A stretch of 64,000 nucleotides of DNA from Methylobacteriaceae bacterium (GCA_020638135.1 JACKJE010000014.1:30107-94106), one strand, 5' to 3'; shown: positions 16,810 to 26,535, counted from the stretch's first letter. Program-made: numbers and translations. Notes: generated by a model from the sequence alone, not told the origin.

Positions 16810-17568
16810 TCATTGCAGGGCCTCGGCAACGGTCCAGACCCCGACCGTCAGGGCGAAGACGGCCGTCCCCACCACCGGCGAGACAAGCGCCGCCGCCGAC
16901 CCTGTCGCAAACAGGCCGATCAAAAGCCGCCCCTTGACGCCCGCGCCAAACCATTTCCTGACTTTGGGATCGTCGCCGAGCACGTTCGCGGCCGCCATGC
17001 GCAGCCGCATATAGGCGAGAAGCGACACCAACAGGGCGAGGCCGTACATGCAGACGGAAAGTCTGGAATATTCGGACCGGACGACCCAGGCGGTCGTGAA
17101 GGGAAAAGCGGCGAGCGACGCGACGAATGCCGCGTCGTGAAGGATGAAGCGTCTGTCCAGCGCGTGGACCACTTCGATCAGGGCGTGATGATCCGCCCAA
17201 TAGAGGGTGAGATAGGCCGCCGTTATCGAATAGCACATCACGACCGGCGCCCATTTCGACAACAGACTGCAATCTTCGCAAGCCGGCGCGTCAGCGCTCG
17301 CGAGGAAAGCGATCGTCACGACGCCCAATGCGCAATCCGCGAGGGCTGCTCCGGCCGAGCGGTTTCTGCGGACAATCCGACGATGCATGTAAGTGGGCCG
17401 CGCGAGGGTCGCCTGCGTCGGCGCCGCTGGCGCGAGGCCCAGCGCCCGCGCGCCGAGCGCAACGCCATCGGTCGCCGAGGCGGCTGTCGCAATGAGCAGG
17501 ATCGCCCAAGACGAGATACAGATTGCCGCATAGGCCCAACTCAGGATCACCGCCAGTGTTTCGAGCAT
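16810..17568 (-). CDS. TMEM175/DUF1211-like membrane protein
   Basis: A 252-residue protein with about six hydrophobic segments. The segment YLTLYWADHHALIEVVHALDRR, followed by a helix ending FPFTTAW, matches the TMEM175/DUF1211 pattern (W..HH.L...I...D..L...N......PFPT). TMEM175 family members are potassium-selective channels. The hallmark N-terminal FSD motif is not evident, so function is uncertain. It lies between glycan genes on the same strand. It may be an unrelated passenger or may affect membrane potential. Confidence 0.5.
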   Translation of the reverse strand: MLETLAVILSWAYAAICISSWAILLIATAASATDGVALGARALGLAPAAPTQATLARPTYMHRRIVRRNRSAGAALADCALGVVTIAFLASADAPACEDCSLLSKWAPVVMCYSITAAYLTLYWADHHALIEVVHALDRRFILHDAAFVASLAAFPFTTAWVVRSEYSRLSVCMYGLALLVSLLAYMRLRMAAANVLGDDPKVRKWFGAGVKGRLLIGLFATGSAAALVSPVVGTAVFALTVGVWTVAEALQ

Positions 17569-17672
17569 GCGCGATTACTCCGCTCGCCTGTTCACACGAG
17601 GCGCGCGGCGCCGGCATTGTTTAGAATGGCTCGGCATCAATCTGTCTCCGCGGTTAGGCCAACGCCCCAGTC

Positions 17673-19097
17673 CTACCGTTGGGGCGCGGCCCTGACGCCC
17701 GCGCCGCCATCGCCCACCGGGCGATATTGATAGAGATCGTCGCGGATGAGCGCGACCAGGGATCTTGTGGATTCCGCCCATCCGAGCGGCGGAACGGACG
17801 CGACATGCGCTGTGCTTGTGAGCGCCTCGCGGATGCAGCGCGCGAGATCGGCGTCATCGAGCGCGCGAAAATAGGCGACATTGGCGCTGCCGATCTCGCG
17901 AAAGACCGGAATGTCCGAGGCGATCGCCCGCAAGCCGAATTGCGCGGCCTCGACGAGAGGCAAGCCGAACCCTTCCGCGAAGGACGGCGCGATGAGCCGC
18001 GTGGCGGCGCTGTAGAGCTCGCGCAGGTCCGCGTCGTGGACGTTCTCGAGCCAGAACAGCCTGCGGTCGAATTCCGGATGCTCGACAATGCGCGACTGCA
18101 GGGCGCGCGTGTTCCAACCGCTGCCGCCAACGATCACATAGCGCGCATCGACCCCGTCGTCCCAGAGCCGCTGGAACGCGGCGAGCGCGATCGGGTAGCC
18201 TTTGCGGGGTTCGATCGTTCCGACGCTCAGAAAGAAAGGCAAGGGATCGGCGCAAATCGCTCGCAGCTTCGATGAAACGGAATGCCGCGAGGCGACCTTG
18301 AAGTCCGCCCCCAGACGCCACCATCCGATCTTCTGGTCAGCACGCCAGCGCGCGCCCGCATATTCGATGAAATCGTCCGCCGTGCTTTTCGAGATCGCCA
18401 CGACGGCATCGGCCCTGACGGCGAGCGTATCGAGCCAATCGGCGAACGCGTGCGACACGTCGGCGAAAGCCGATGGATAGAGAACGGGAATGAGGTCGTA
18501 CATCACGACGACCGACAGGGCGCCACGCTCGGCGACCACGCGCATCATCTCCTCGTATTCGCTCGCGCAATTCCAGCAGGCGTCGATCATGACGAACCGA
18601 TCGCCTGCCGCGATTTCGACGACGGGCCCGAGATCGGGAGCGGCGAGATATTGGTGAAGGCGCCCCTGCGAGATCGCGACCGGTATCGCCTCGCCGCTCC
18701 GCAACACGGCGGCGACGACTTCGCGTACGACCCGCTGGATTCCGGTCACGCCGCCCTGCCTGTGCAATATGGTCGCGTCGATCAGCAATCGGGGCGACGA
18801 CATGTCGCCGTCGGCGGCGGCGGCTGGCGGGGAGGAAGACGCGGCCGGTCGCACCTCGGCGCCCTCCCGTCTCGCGACGCTAATGGCGTTGACGATCGCA
18901 CGAGCGCCGGTCTTGAATTTCTCAGGAACCGAGTTGCGCGCGAGACGACTGATGGTCCAGTAGAGCTGCTTCATCAGCAGCACCCAGAACGAATTTATCC
19001 GGTTGAGGCTGGAATCCAGCGCGACCAATCGATCACGCACCTCGAATAGCTCGTCTTCGAGCTGCGCCAGCAGGTATCGTTCATAGTCCTGACGCAT
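17673..19097 (-). CDS. GT4-family glycosyltransferase
   Basis: A 474-residue glycosyltransferase of the group-1/GT-B fold. An N-terminal helical, coiled-coil-like segment (about 1-50) precedes an N-terminal Rossmann domain from about 102 (PRLLIDATILHRQGGVTGIQRV). The C-terminal nucleotide-sugar domain has LSVGTIEPRKGY and the retaining-GT4 motif EGFGLPLVE (E-x7-E). Architecture and sequence resemble the gene at 24412-25767. It probably transfers mannose, rhamnose or a similar sugar in surface-glycan assembly at the cytoplasmic face. Confidence 0.85.
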   Translation of the reverse strand: MRQDYERYLLAQLEDELFEVRDRLVALDSSLNRINSFWVLLMKQLYWTISRLARNSVPEKFKTGARAIVNAISVARREGAEVRPAASSSPPAAAADGDMSSPRLLIDATILHRQGGVTGIQRVVREVVAAVLRSGEAIPVAISQGRLHQYLAAPDLGPVVEIAAGDRFVMIDACWNCASEYEEMMRVVAERGALSVVVMYDLIPVLYPSAFADVSHAFADWLDTLAVRADAVVAISKSTADDFIEYAGARWRADQKIGWWRLGADFKVASRHSVSSKLRAICADPLPFFLSVGTIEPRKGYPIALAAFQRLWDDGVDARYVIVGGSGWNTRALQSRIVEHPEFDRRLFWLENVHDADLRELYSAATRLIAPSFAEGFGLPLVEAAQFGLRAIASDIPVFREIGSANVAYFRALDDADLARCIREALTSTAHVASVPPLGWAESTRSLVALIRDDLYQYRPVGDGGAGVRAAPQR

Positions 19098-19168
19098 CTC
19101 TCACAACATCAAGACGTCTACCCGTCGTACGTCCGGACGGACCGCACGAACGCCGTCGTCGGAACCGG

Positions 19169-20695
19169 TCACGCGGCGAGTCGCGGCTCCCAGTAGCTGG
19201 CTCTCTCGAACATGAAGCGCGCCTGCGCATAGTGAAAGAGCATTCGCGTCACGTAGGGTCCAGCTTGCGGGCGACGCGCGGTCGCGGCGACAACGCGGTT
19301 CCACATCCGCCCTTCCTTCTCGCCGAGGCGGCGGACATTGGCTGCGACCTGAAGCGCCTGCCGGTCGATCTCCCGCAAGACGGAATCGTCGTTCTGCGCC
19401 GAGGGCGCGCCGCCGCGCACCTTCGCAAAATTCTCGATGAACATGAGCATTCTTTCGCCGAACGCCGCAGGCGAATAGAGTTTGTTGCACAGCGTCTGCA
19501 GGCCGGCCTGCAGTTCGTCCATCGTCATGTGGCGTGGCTGGATGTTCGAGCCCCACGGCACCGCCTGGGTATTTGGTCCGCCGGTGATCAATCGACCTTC
19601 GCGCTCGATCCGCGCGCGCAACGGCGTCGTTTCGGAGGCCATCAGTGCGCCCAGCGTGAAGATGGGCACGGAACTCGACATCGCGAAATCAAACTGCGTC
19701 TGAAAGATATCCGAACGATCGGAATCGAACCCGACGATCATGCCGCCCATGACGCAAATGCCGCGCTCGATGAATTTCTTCACCTGCTGCGTGAGGTCGA
19801 TCCTCAGATTCTGCCGCTTGCCGGTTTCGCGCAGGCTTTCCGGATTGGGCGTCTCGATGCCTATGAAGACCCCCGTGACGCCGGCGTCCACGCACATGTC
19901 GAGCAATTCCTCATCGCGGGCCGCGTCGATCGACACCTGCGTGAAGAAATCCATCGGATGATCGCGCCGCCACCAGGCCATCGCCGCCAGCAATTCCTTG
20001 CAACGGCTGCGATAGGCGGTGAAATTGTCATCGGCGAGGAATGTGTAGCGATATCCGAGTGCGTAGAGCTGATCGAGCTCTGCCAGCACGTTGGCGATCG
20101 GCTTGTGGCGCTGTTTGCGACCCGCATACTGGATGACGTCGCAGAACTCGCAATCGAACGGACAACCGCGCGACGTCTGCACCACGCCGGTCAGCGCGCG
20201 GTGGTTCGGATAGAGATCCCACCGCGGCCTCGGCGAGGTCCTGAGGTCGGGCTGGCCGCCGATGTAGTGCTCCTGCGGATTGCCGTTCCTGAGATGCGCG
20301 AAGAACTCTCCGGCGATCTCCTCGGCTTCGCCGGTCACCATGATGTCGCAATGACCCCGAAGCTCCGCCGGGCTGAGCGTGGCGAGCGGCCCGCCAATGA
20401 TGACGCGCTTGCCGCGCCGACGGAATTCGTCGGCGACGGCCGCCATGCGCTTGCGCTGGTTCACCTTGCCGGTGATCGCGATCCAGTCGGCGGGATGATT
20501 GAAGTCGATCGCCGACAGGTTCTCGTCGCACAGTGAAATATGGAAGTCTTCGGGCGCCAGCGCCGCGACAGTGGTGCTCGGCAGATCGCCCATGACGGCG
20601 CCCGGCGCAAATCCGCCAGCCGCGATAACGTCCGCGCTGATGTAGCTCAGAAAATCGGAGCGCGGATTGACAATATACAGAGACGACGACGCCAA
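19169..20695 (-). CDS. B12-binding-type radical SAM protein
   Basis: A 508-residue protein with an N-terminal cobalamin-binding-like Rossmann region (about 1-150, containing IIGGPLATLSPAEL and VTGEAEE), a radical SAM core with TSRGCPFDCEFCDV (CxxxCxxC), and a C-terminal DUF4070-like extension (about 380-508). Family members often methylate or rearrange unactivated carbons, for example in hopanoid or natural-product pathways. Reading upstream, the first in-frame start is TTG at 20695, giving MASSSLYIVNPRSD. No ATG occurs before residue 35, so a TTG start is likely. A strong palindrome lies just upstream. Confidence 0.82.
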   Translation of the reverse strand: MASSSLYIVNPRSDFLSYISADVIAAGGFAPGAVMGDLPSTTVAALAPEDFHISLCDENLSAIDFNHPADWIAITGKVNQRKRMAAVADEFRRRGKRVIIGGPLATLSPAELRGHCDIMVTGEAEEIAGEFFAHLRNGNPQEHYIGGQPDLRTSPRPRWDLYPNHRALTGVVQTSRGCPFDCEFCDVIQYAGRKQRHKPIANVLAELDQLYALGYRYTFLADDNFTAYRSRCKELLAAMAWWRRDHPMDFFTQVSIDAARDEELLDMCVDAGVTGVFIGIETPNPESLRETGKRQNLRIDLTQQVKKFIERGICVMGGMIVGFDSDRSDIFQTQFDFAMSSSVPIFTLGALMASETTPLRARIEREGRLITGGPNTQAVPWGSNIQPRHMTMDELQAGLQTLCNKLYSPAAFGERMLMFIENFAKVRGGAPSAQNDDSVLREIDRQALQVAANVRRLGEKEGRMWNRVVAATARRPQAGPYVTRMLFHYAQARFMFERASYWEPRLAA

Positions 20696-20706
20696 GAGAC
20701 AGCCCC

Positions 20707-20725
20707 AATTCGATTTCGTCGAATT
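20707..20725. promoter_or_regulatory. Palindrome upstream of radical SAM gene
   Basis: AATTCGA and TCGAATT form a perfect 7-bp inverted repeat around TTTCG, 12-30 bases before the TTG start of the radical SAM gene, next to AT-rich DNA (TAATATAAG) that could be its promoter. A repressor operator overlapping the start region or a 5'-UTR hairpin are both possible. Confidence 0.45.
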
Positions 20726-20828
20726 AATATAAGGCGTTAGCCGGATGGGGGCAACGGCGCCGTCTCAGATGCATCGGTTCCCGCGCCGCTAGATCAGGCA
20801 GAGCGGCGGCGGCGGCCGGCGCCGCGGA

Positions 20829-22007
20829 CTACTTCGCTGTTCCCGGCGCGTGACCGCCGAGGGGTTTCAGCCGGTCGAACGCCCGGCGCATGCTCCGGCG
20901 CGCCTCGGTCGTATGGGCTTCTGTCAGCAGCGAAAAACCGTAACCGACGCCGATGCAGACGACGGTTCCAACACCGAAAGCGATCCAGTGCTCGCCAGTC
21001 GCGAGCGCAACGCCCCATTCCGCGCCGAACCAGCGCATTGCCGCGGCGCGCATCAGGATCAGCAGCGGCAGATGGACGCAGTAGAGCGAGAACGAGAAGT
21101 CGGCCAGCTGCTTGTGCAGCGGCGTGTGCAGAATACGCCAGCTTTCGGGAGGACTGTCGCGCACCGCAAGCATGAGATTGAGGAAAACGATCGTCGATGC
21201 GTAGTCGGACGCCGTCTGAAGGAAGGGGAAGGCTTCGAGGTAGGGGCCGCGCACGAGCAGACGGATCGGCAGCAGCAGCGCGAGATAGAGAGCCGCCGAA
21301 ATCCAGCGCGACCGGATGATTGCGCGGGGCGCGAGCGACGCCAACGCGCCCAACGCCCACAGCCCGTAGCCCGTCAGAAACCAGCTGTCCGGGATCGCCA
21401 GAACGATGACCAGGACCACGCCCAAGGCAAATCCCGCCGCGCGGACCAGCGGCGAATATTGTCTGGCGACCGGCAGAAGCAGCAGGGGAAACGTCACATA
21501 ATACCAGAATTCGCAGGCGAGCGACCAAAGCGGTCCGTTTGTTCCGAAGAACGGAAAATAGATCTCCTGAAGATTGAGCGCGGTCGTGAACGCAAGCGTC
21601 GGCGTGAAGCGCCCGGCAAAGGCCGGACTGTCGTAGACGCCTGCGCCCGCGAACCAGAAGCGGCCGACGCCGTCCAGCACGGCGGTGAGCAGGATTGCCG
21701 GGACGAGCACGATATAGACGCGCGTGAAGCGGTGGATCAGGTAGTGCTGAAGAAACGGCTTGTCGCCCCGCGCCTGGGATATGACCGCGCCGCCGACCAG
21801 ATAGCCGGACATCACGAAGAAGGCGACGAGCGCCGGATGGCCGAAACCGAAGCTGACGAAGAACCAGGACAGATAGACGAAGATCGAATGCGGCGCCGTC
21901 ATGATGTCGGCGAGATTCACGAAGGCGTTCTGGGAGTGGACGCCCAGCACCAGCAATGCGCCGGCCCAGCGGCACAGATCGATGAATTGCGAGAGCAGCG
22001 GCGTCAT
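20829..22007 (-). CDS. Acyltransferase 3 family membrane protein
   Basis: A 392-residue protein with about ten hydrophobic helices. It shows the acyltransferase-3 signatures: the first-helix histidine in LVLGVHSQNAF, FFVMSGYLVGG, RFTRVYIVLVPA and LWSLACEFWYY. Such enzymes O-acetylate or acylate exported glycans and lipids from the inner membrane. It lies 28 bases after the GSCFA gene on the same strand, consistent with one glycan-modifying unit. Confidence 0.88.
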   Translation of the reverse strand: MTPLLSQFIDLCRWAGALLVLGVHSQNAFVNLADIMTAPHSIFVYLSWFFVSFGFGHPALVAFFVMSGYLVGGAVISQARGDKPFLQHYLIHRFTRVYIVLVPAILLTAVLDGVGRFWFAGAGVYDSPAFAGRFTPTLAFTTALNLQEIYFPFFGTNGPLWSLACEFWYYVTFPLLLLPVARQYSPLVRAAGFALGVVLVIVLAIPDSWFLTGYGLWALGALASLAPRAIIRSRWISAALYLALLLPIRLLVRGPYLEAFPFLQTASDYASTIVFLNLMLAVRDSPPESWRILHTPLHKQLADFSFSLYCVHLPLLILMRAAAMRWFGAEWGVALATGEHWIAFGVGTVVCIGVGYGFSLLTEAHTTEARRSMRRAFDRLKPLGGHAPGTAK

Positions 22008-22035
22008 TGTCGGCCCGGTCGAGCGAAGCGCGCGA

Positions 22036-23235
22036 TCACGCCGACTCGATCGCCTCCTCGTCGCAGATCACGGCGTTGTTGGTCTCGGCTTCGGCGGCCA
22101 CGTCGAGCTTCATCGCCTTGCCGTCGCGCGCCGCCCCATCGTAGCGGTCCGTGAAATGCTCGAAGAATATCTCCATCGCGCGATCCGCCCCGTAGGGATT
22201 GATGCGCCGCGTGTCTTCGCCATAGAAGCGCGGAACGTTGGCCGATACGGTCGCCAGATCATAGGACGGAAAATATGCGACATTCGGTCGCGCCCGGACG
22301 ACCTCGTCCGCGGCCGCCCGCAGGATCGCTTTGACGGCGCTGTTCGAGACGGCGACATGACGGTCTTCATAGGTCGCGATAATGCCGACCGGCGACACGC
22401 TCAGCACCACCCGTACGCGCGGATTGATCGCAGTGATGCGATCGAGCGCCGCGGTAAAGTCCCGAACGACTTCGCCGACGCTCATGTTGTAGAATTCATA
22501 GACGTCCGGGTCCCACTCCCCGCCCGCGACGCCGGGCGCCAGCTGCAGAATCGCGCCGTCCTTCTTGTGGCGCCAGGTCTCGGTATGGCCGAATGTGAAG
22601 ACGAAGACGTCCATCGTCTCGATCATCGTGCGCACCGCGGCCAGATGCTTCTCCCGGTCCGCATGCATCTCTTCTACCGTCGCAAAGCCGGCCGGCTCGA
22701 TACGCGGGCGGAAGGGGTCGACGTAACGCCCGTCTTCCGGTCGCACCCAGAAATCGATCTCCGGTTTGAACCGTCCGTAGGCGCGGTCGATCAATTGCAG
22801 CAGTTGGGCCGTCGTATAGATGTTCCCGTAGCGGCAAGAGTACATGAAATAGTTCTGCCGGCGGGCTTCGGCGGCCGACATCTGTTCAGGCGCGCGTTCG
22901 GCGAGGTAGTAGTGATAGCCGCTCGCCTGCAGCCGCATCGCGATTTCCTGCGCAAAGCAGCTTCCGGCCGTCGCAACTCTGTCCGCGCGCGTGATCCTGA
23001 AGGGCGAACGGATGACCGGATCAATCGCGAACGGCGGCACCGACGTGATAGCCTTGCGCCAAAAGCGGTGGTCGGGTAGTGAACTGTACGGGTTGTCCGG
23101 CACGGCGTAAGTCTCCTGAAACTCATGAACTTTCCGGAACGAGCCCGGCGCTGGACCAATAGGGCCCCACACGGCCGTCCGGCCCTTCGCCACGTCCGGC
23201 GCCGCGCTTGCAACGGCCGCCACGCGCCAGATCAT
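22036..23235 (-). CDS. GSCFA-domain protein
   Basis: A 399-residue protein. The namesake motif TAGSCFAQEIA is near residue 90, followed by conserved segments QNYFMYSCRYGNIYTT, FVFTFGHTETW and VVLSVSPVGI. GSCFA proteins are SGNH/GDSL-hydrolase-like and are found with polysaccharide genes; the enzyme activity is not established. It is divergent by only 40 bases from the WcbI-like gene, another member of the same general fold class, suggesting both act on one glycan. Confidence 0.85.
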   Translation of the reverse strand: MIWRVAAVASAAPDVAKGRTAVWGPIGPAPGSFRKVHEFQETYAVPDNPYSSLPDHRFWRKAITSVPPFAIDPVIRSPFRITRADRVATAGSCFAQEIAMRLQASGYHYYLAERAPEQMSAAEARRQNYFMYSCRYGNIYTTAQLLQLIDRAYGRFKPEIDFWVRPEDGRYVDPFRPRIEPAGFATVEEMHADREKHLAAVRTMIETMDVFVFTFGHTETWRHKKDGAILQLAPGVAGGEWDPDVYEFYNMSVGEVVRDFTAALDRITAINPRVRVVLSVSPVGIIATYEDRHVAVSNSAVKAILRAAADEVVRARPNVAYFPSYDLATVSANVPRFYGEDTRRINPYGADRAMEIFFEHFTDRYDGAARDGKAMKLDVAAEAETNNAVICDEEAIESA

Positions 23236-23275
23236 AATCCATGGCGTCGCGGCGCAACAGGGGGCGGAAGGCTAG

Positions 23276-24325
23276 ATGTTTTCCCAGATCGACAGCCAGA
23301 TTGTCCGCACCTGGCGCCAATATTCGGTCGAGCCGAAACTGGCCAAATTGACCGGCCGCGTGCTGCGGGCGACCGGTCCGAGGATCGCGGTCGCCGGCAA
23401 TTGCCAGGCCTTCGGAATCGCCTATGCGATGAAGCTGCTCGACATCAGCGCGACCGTCGATCACTTCCCGCTCGTCGCCCGTTCGCGCGCCCGTTTCGAC
23501 CTGTTCGTGAAAACGCTCGATACGTACGATTATGTATTCGCCCACCCGTTCCTCGATCACTTCGTCCCGGGCGGCGATTCCGAAGAGCTCGCCAAACGGC
23601 TGGGCGCCAAGGTCATTCCTTTTCCGGCGATCACCTTCGCCGCCTTTCATCCTGACTTCGTCTTTCTGTTGCAGGATGCGAAAGGGCATTCCGCATTGTT
23701 CGGGCCGGTCGGCCCCTACCATTCGGCGCTGGGCCTCTTCGCCTATCGGAAGGGGCTCACGGTCGAGGAGGCGAATGCGCTCTTTCATGGCGATGTCTTC
23801 GAGGCGCTCGGCTACTACCGCCTGTGGAACGATGCGCTGCGCGAGCTGCTGGCCTATACCGCCAATTTCGACCTCGATATTTCGCAGGACGTCCTGAACT
23901 GGTCGCGTCGCGGCATATTCATGTATTCGAACGTGCACCCGCGCCCCTTCGTGCTGGGCGATCTCGCGCGCATTCTGTTCAAGCGCGCGGGCCTCAAGGC
24001 CGCCCCGGTCAACATGGACGACCTTTTCATCCACGATCTCGCGCGCGGCGAAATCATGCCTGTCTATCCGGAGATTGCGAAGAAATACGGAGCCGTCGGC
24101 GGCTATACGTTCAAACTGGTGCACCACCACCTGTCAAAGGGCGTCGGCGATTTCCTCAACCTGCCTCAGTATCTTGCGAGCTGTTACAAGATCTACGGCG
24201 GATCGCGAACGGACCAGCTTCACAATCCGCGCGTGGAAAGCTGGCTCGCCGACACAGCCACGAGCGAGATGCTGGTCGAGATGGCCCGAGAGAACAGAAA
24301 AAAGGGACTGATGCCGGTGCAGTAA
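23276..24325 (+). CDS. WcbI-family polysaccharide biosynthesis protein
   Basis: A 349-residue protein with the WcbI signature near residue 42 (RIAVAGNCQAFGIAYA) and conserved downstream segments (FAHPFLDHFVPGG, FPAITFAAFHPD, SNVHPRPF). Burkholderia WcbI is a capsule acetyltransferase-like protein that binds CoA. The gene is divergent from GSCFA and begins a plus-strand run into a GT4 enzyme and a secreted protein. It is likely to attach an acyl or related group to an exported glycan. Confidence 0.82.
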   Translation: MFSQIDSQIVRTWRQYSVEPKLAKLTGRVLRATGPRIAVAGNCQAFGIAYAMKLLDISATVDHFPLVARSRARFDLFVKTLDTYDYVFAHPFLDHFVPGGDSEELAKRLGAKVIPFPAITFAAFHPDFVFLLQDAKGHSALFGPVGPYHSALGLFAYRKGLTVEEANALFHGDVFEALGYYRLWNDALRELLAYTANFDLDISQDVLNWSRRGIFMYSNVHPRPFVLGDLARILFKRAGLKAAPVNMDDLFIHDLARGEIMPVYPEIAKKYGAVGGYTFKLVHHHLSKGVGDFLNLPQYLASCYKIYGGSRTDQLHNPRVESWLADTATSEMLVEMARENRKKGLMPVQ

Positions 24326-24411
24326 ACAACCGAGGCGCGGACTGAAGATAGCCGCAGGATAGTCGCGGCGCTTTCAGCTGCGCGGATTTCGGGGAAACGA
24401 GGCGACGATTC

Positions 24412-25767
24412 ATGAGGCGTGACAGAGGGAGCGGCGAGACGTCAACTGATCTCGACAGCCGAATTACAGCCTATCTGAACTCGCAGTTGAAAATCGAACT
24501 CGCCGCCGCCAACGAACGCTACGCCCATCTCGACTTCAAGGTAAACTGGCTGACGACGCGCAACGTCGAGATTCTCGCCCGCGCCGGTCACAAATTGCAT
24601 GAGATGTTCCGCCCAGGCAGAGCGGCCGCCGCGCCGGTCGACGAGCAATCGGCGCCAGTCGTGGCGCCTTCAAACAGCGCGAAGAGCCGCATCCTGCTCG
24701 ATGTGACATCGACGCGTGGTCGGCGCGCCGGAAACCAGGTCCATCGCATCGTCGCGGAATTGGAACGCGCCGCCCGGGCCAACGGCGAAGCGCTGCCGAT
24801 GATCGTCTCGAGCAGCGGCCTTCACACGGCTGTCGAAGGCGAAAGCGGGCCGGGCGCGCCGATTGCTCCTTCCAGCGGCGACATGTTTCTGATGGCTGGC
24901 GAGGGCTGGCTGTATCCGGACGAGCAGCGTGCGGCCATGCAGCGCGTAACCGCTTGCGGCGGGACCAATGTGAGCATGGTCTATGATGTTACGGCGCTCG
25001 TCTATCCCGGGGCGGGCGAGCAGCTTTCTTCGACCTATGCGCAATGGCTGCATCACGTCGCCTTGTGCGCCGATGGCGTCGTCGTCCCCTCTCGGCATAC
25101 AGGGAACCACCTTGCCGATCTCATGGCGGGGCAGGTTGACGAGAAAGTTCCCGTCGAATTCTGGACCCCCGGCGCTGAGCTGAGCGACGACGGGCGGCCG
25201 GCGTCCTCGCCTGGGCTTGATGCCCTGCGTTCAGAGACGCGGCCTTACTTCCTCAGCGTCGGACCGCTCTCCCTTCGCAACGCCTATTCGACGGCGCTCG
25301 ACGCCCTTGAACGATTGTGGGCGCAGGACGTCGACGTGACGTATGCAATCGTCGGCGATGACGACTGGAGCGGCAGGGCGTTACATGCGCGCATCCTTGG
25401 CCATCCTGAGTTCGGTCGCCGGTTGCATTGGCTCGAGCAGGTCAGCGATGGCGACCTCCGTCGCCTGTACCAAGGAGCAGCCGCTCTGATCGCGCCCGCC
25501 TTCGACGACGGGGTGGGCCTCTGCCTCATGGAGGCCGCCGCTCTCGGTACGCCGGTCATCGCCGCGGACACGCCGATCTTTCGCGAGGTCGTCGGCGAAA
25601 CGGCTGTCTTTTTCGATTTGTTCGACAGCGACGCGCTCGCTGAATGCCTGCATCGTGCTATCGTCGCGGAGCGGCCGGCGCCGCACTTGTCGCGAGCGTG
25701 GAGCGCCGCCGCCGCGGATCTGTTCGCCATAGCGGCGAATTTCGGCAAGCGTAGCAGAGGCCTCTGA
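24412..25767 (+). CDS. GT4-like glycosyltransferase with altered EX7E motif
   Basis: A 451-residue paralogue of the GT4 protein at 17673-19097, with an N-terminal coiled-coil-like helix, then a GT-B fold (RILLDVTSTRGRRAGNQVHRI, FLSVGPLSLRNAYSTALDAL). The retaining-GT4 E-x7-E motif reads D-G-V-G-L-C-L-M-E, so the first glutamate is aspartate, and the usual PRKGY is changed to LRNAY. It may have reduced or different activity. It sits 86 bases downstream of the WcbI-like gene. Confidence 0.78.
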   Translation: MRRDRGSGETSTDLDSRITAYLNSQLKIELAAANERYAHLDFKVNWLTTRNVEILARAGHKLHEMFRPGRAAAAPVDEQSAPVVAPSNSAKSRILLDVTSTRGRRAGNQVHRIVAELERAARANGEALPMIVSSSGLHTAVEGESGPGAPIAPSSGDMFLMAGEGWLYPDEQRAAMQRVTACGGTNVSMVYDVTALVYPGAGEQLSSTYAQWLHHVALCADGVVVPSRHTGNHLADLMAGQVDEKVPVEFWTPGAELSDDGRPASSPGLDALRSETRPYFLSVGPLSLRNAYSTALDALERLWAQDVDVTYAIVGDDDWSGRALHARILGHPEFGRRLHWLEQVSDGDLRRLYQGAAALIAPAFDDGVGLCLMEAAALGTPVIAADTPIFREVVGETAVFFDLFDSDALAECLHRAIVAERPAPHLSRAWSAAAADLFAIAANFGKRSRGL

Positions 25768-25776
25768 GCGCGCGTC

Positions 25777-26295
25777 ATGACCAGGGTTGCCGACAATGAC
25801 GATTTCTTGGGCGCGCCGACAAGCAGCACGTCGCGCCGGGCGCCAATCGCTGCGTCGTTGATCGCGTTGACGTTGGCGGCCGCCGGCTGCTGGAGAGGCG
25901 CCGATGCGTTCTGCGCCGACGAAGCCGCTCAGTCGCGCATCTTCGAACTCGCGCGCGCGCAATTCCCGAACAAGGCGACGGACGCGCTGATCAGTCAGCG
26001 CGGCCTCGTCATATTGGATCGCGTGCTGAAGGACCTCGGCCTGGATCGTGACAAGCCCGACGATTTGAAAAAGGCCGTCGATGCCGCGACGCTCGAACTC
26101 AAGCGCGCCTATCAGACCGGACGCTACACGCTCGACAATGTGGCTGTCGTTCCCGGCCAAACCAGCTCGACTGTCGTCTATTGCAGTGGGCGGATGACCT
26201 TTTTCACATCCTGGGGCATCGCGGTGCGCGATGTCACTTATGACCTCACGCTGCGCGACGGCATTGTGGTCGAGGCCAAACTATTTGGCTTGTGA
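25777..26295 (+). CDS. Secreted or lipid-anchored hypothetical protein
   Basis: A 172-residue protein with a polar N-terminal stretch, then a hydrophobic segment at about 25-36 ending LAAAGC, a possible lipobox. The mature part is mixed alpha/beta with two further cysteines (FCADEA and VVYCSG). I do not recognise a family. The gene begins 9 bases after the GT4 gene and so is probably cotranscribed. A shorter start near the hydrophobic segment is conceivable. Confidence 0.6.
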   Translation: MTRVADNDDFLGAPTSSTSRRAPIAASLIALTLAAAGCWRGADAFCADEAAQSRIFELARAQFPNKATDALISQRGLVILDRVLKDLGLDRDKPDDLKKAVDAATLELKRAYQTGRYTLDNVAVVPGQTSSTVVYCSGRMTFFTSWGIAVRDVTYDLTLRDGIVVEAKLFGL

Positions 26296-26535
26296 CGCAA
26301 CGACCGGCGGCGGCCGCGCAGGCTTTCGGGCTGGCCCCGACGCGCATCCTGCCCGCGCTGGCGCCGAGACTGCCGATGAACTAGCATCGCTGCCGGATCA
26401 ATCAATGGGGCCGATCATGGCCGCAGCGCGATCAATTGGCGTAACACATGGATCGACGCATCGCGCCGCGCCCCTTGACCCGTCCCCCGAACAGCGCAAG
26501 CGCAGTTCGTACAATTCGCCCGGGAGGAACGCCTG

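Noticed and set aside
24412..25767. Pseudogene call for the altered GT4 protein
   Set aside because: The frame is full length and most of the fold is conserved, so only the motif change is reported.
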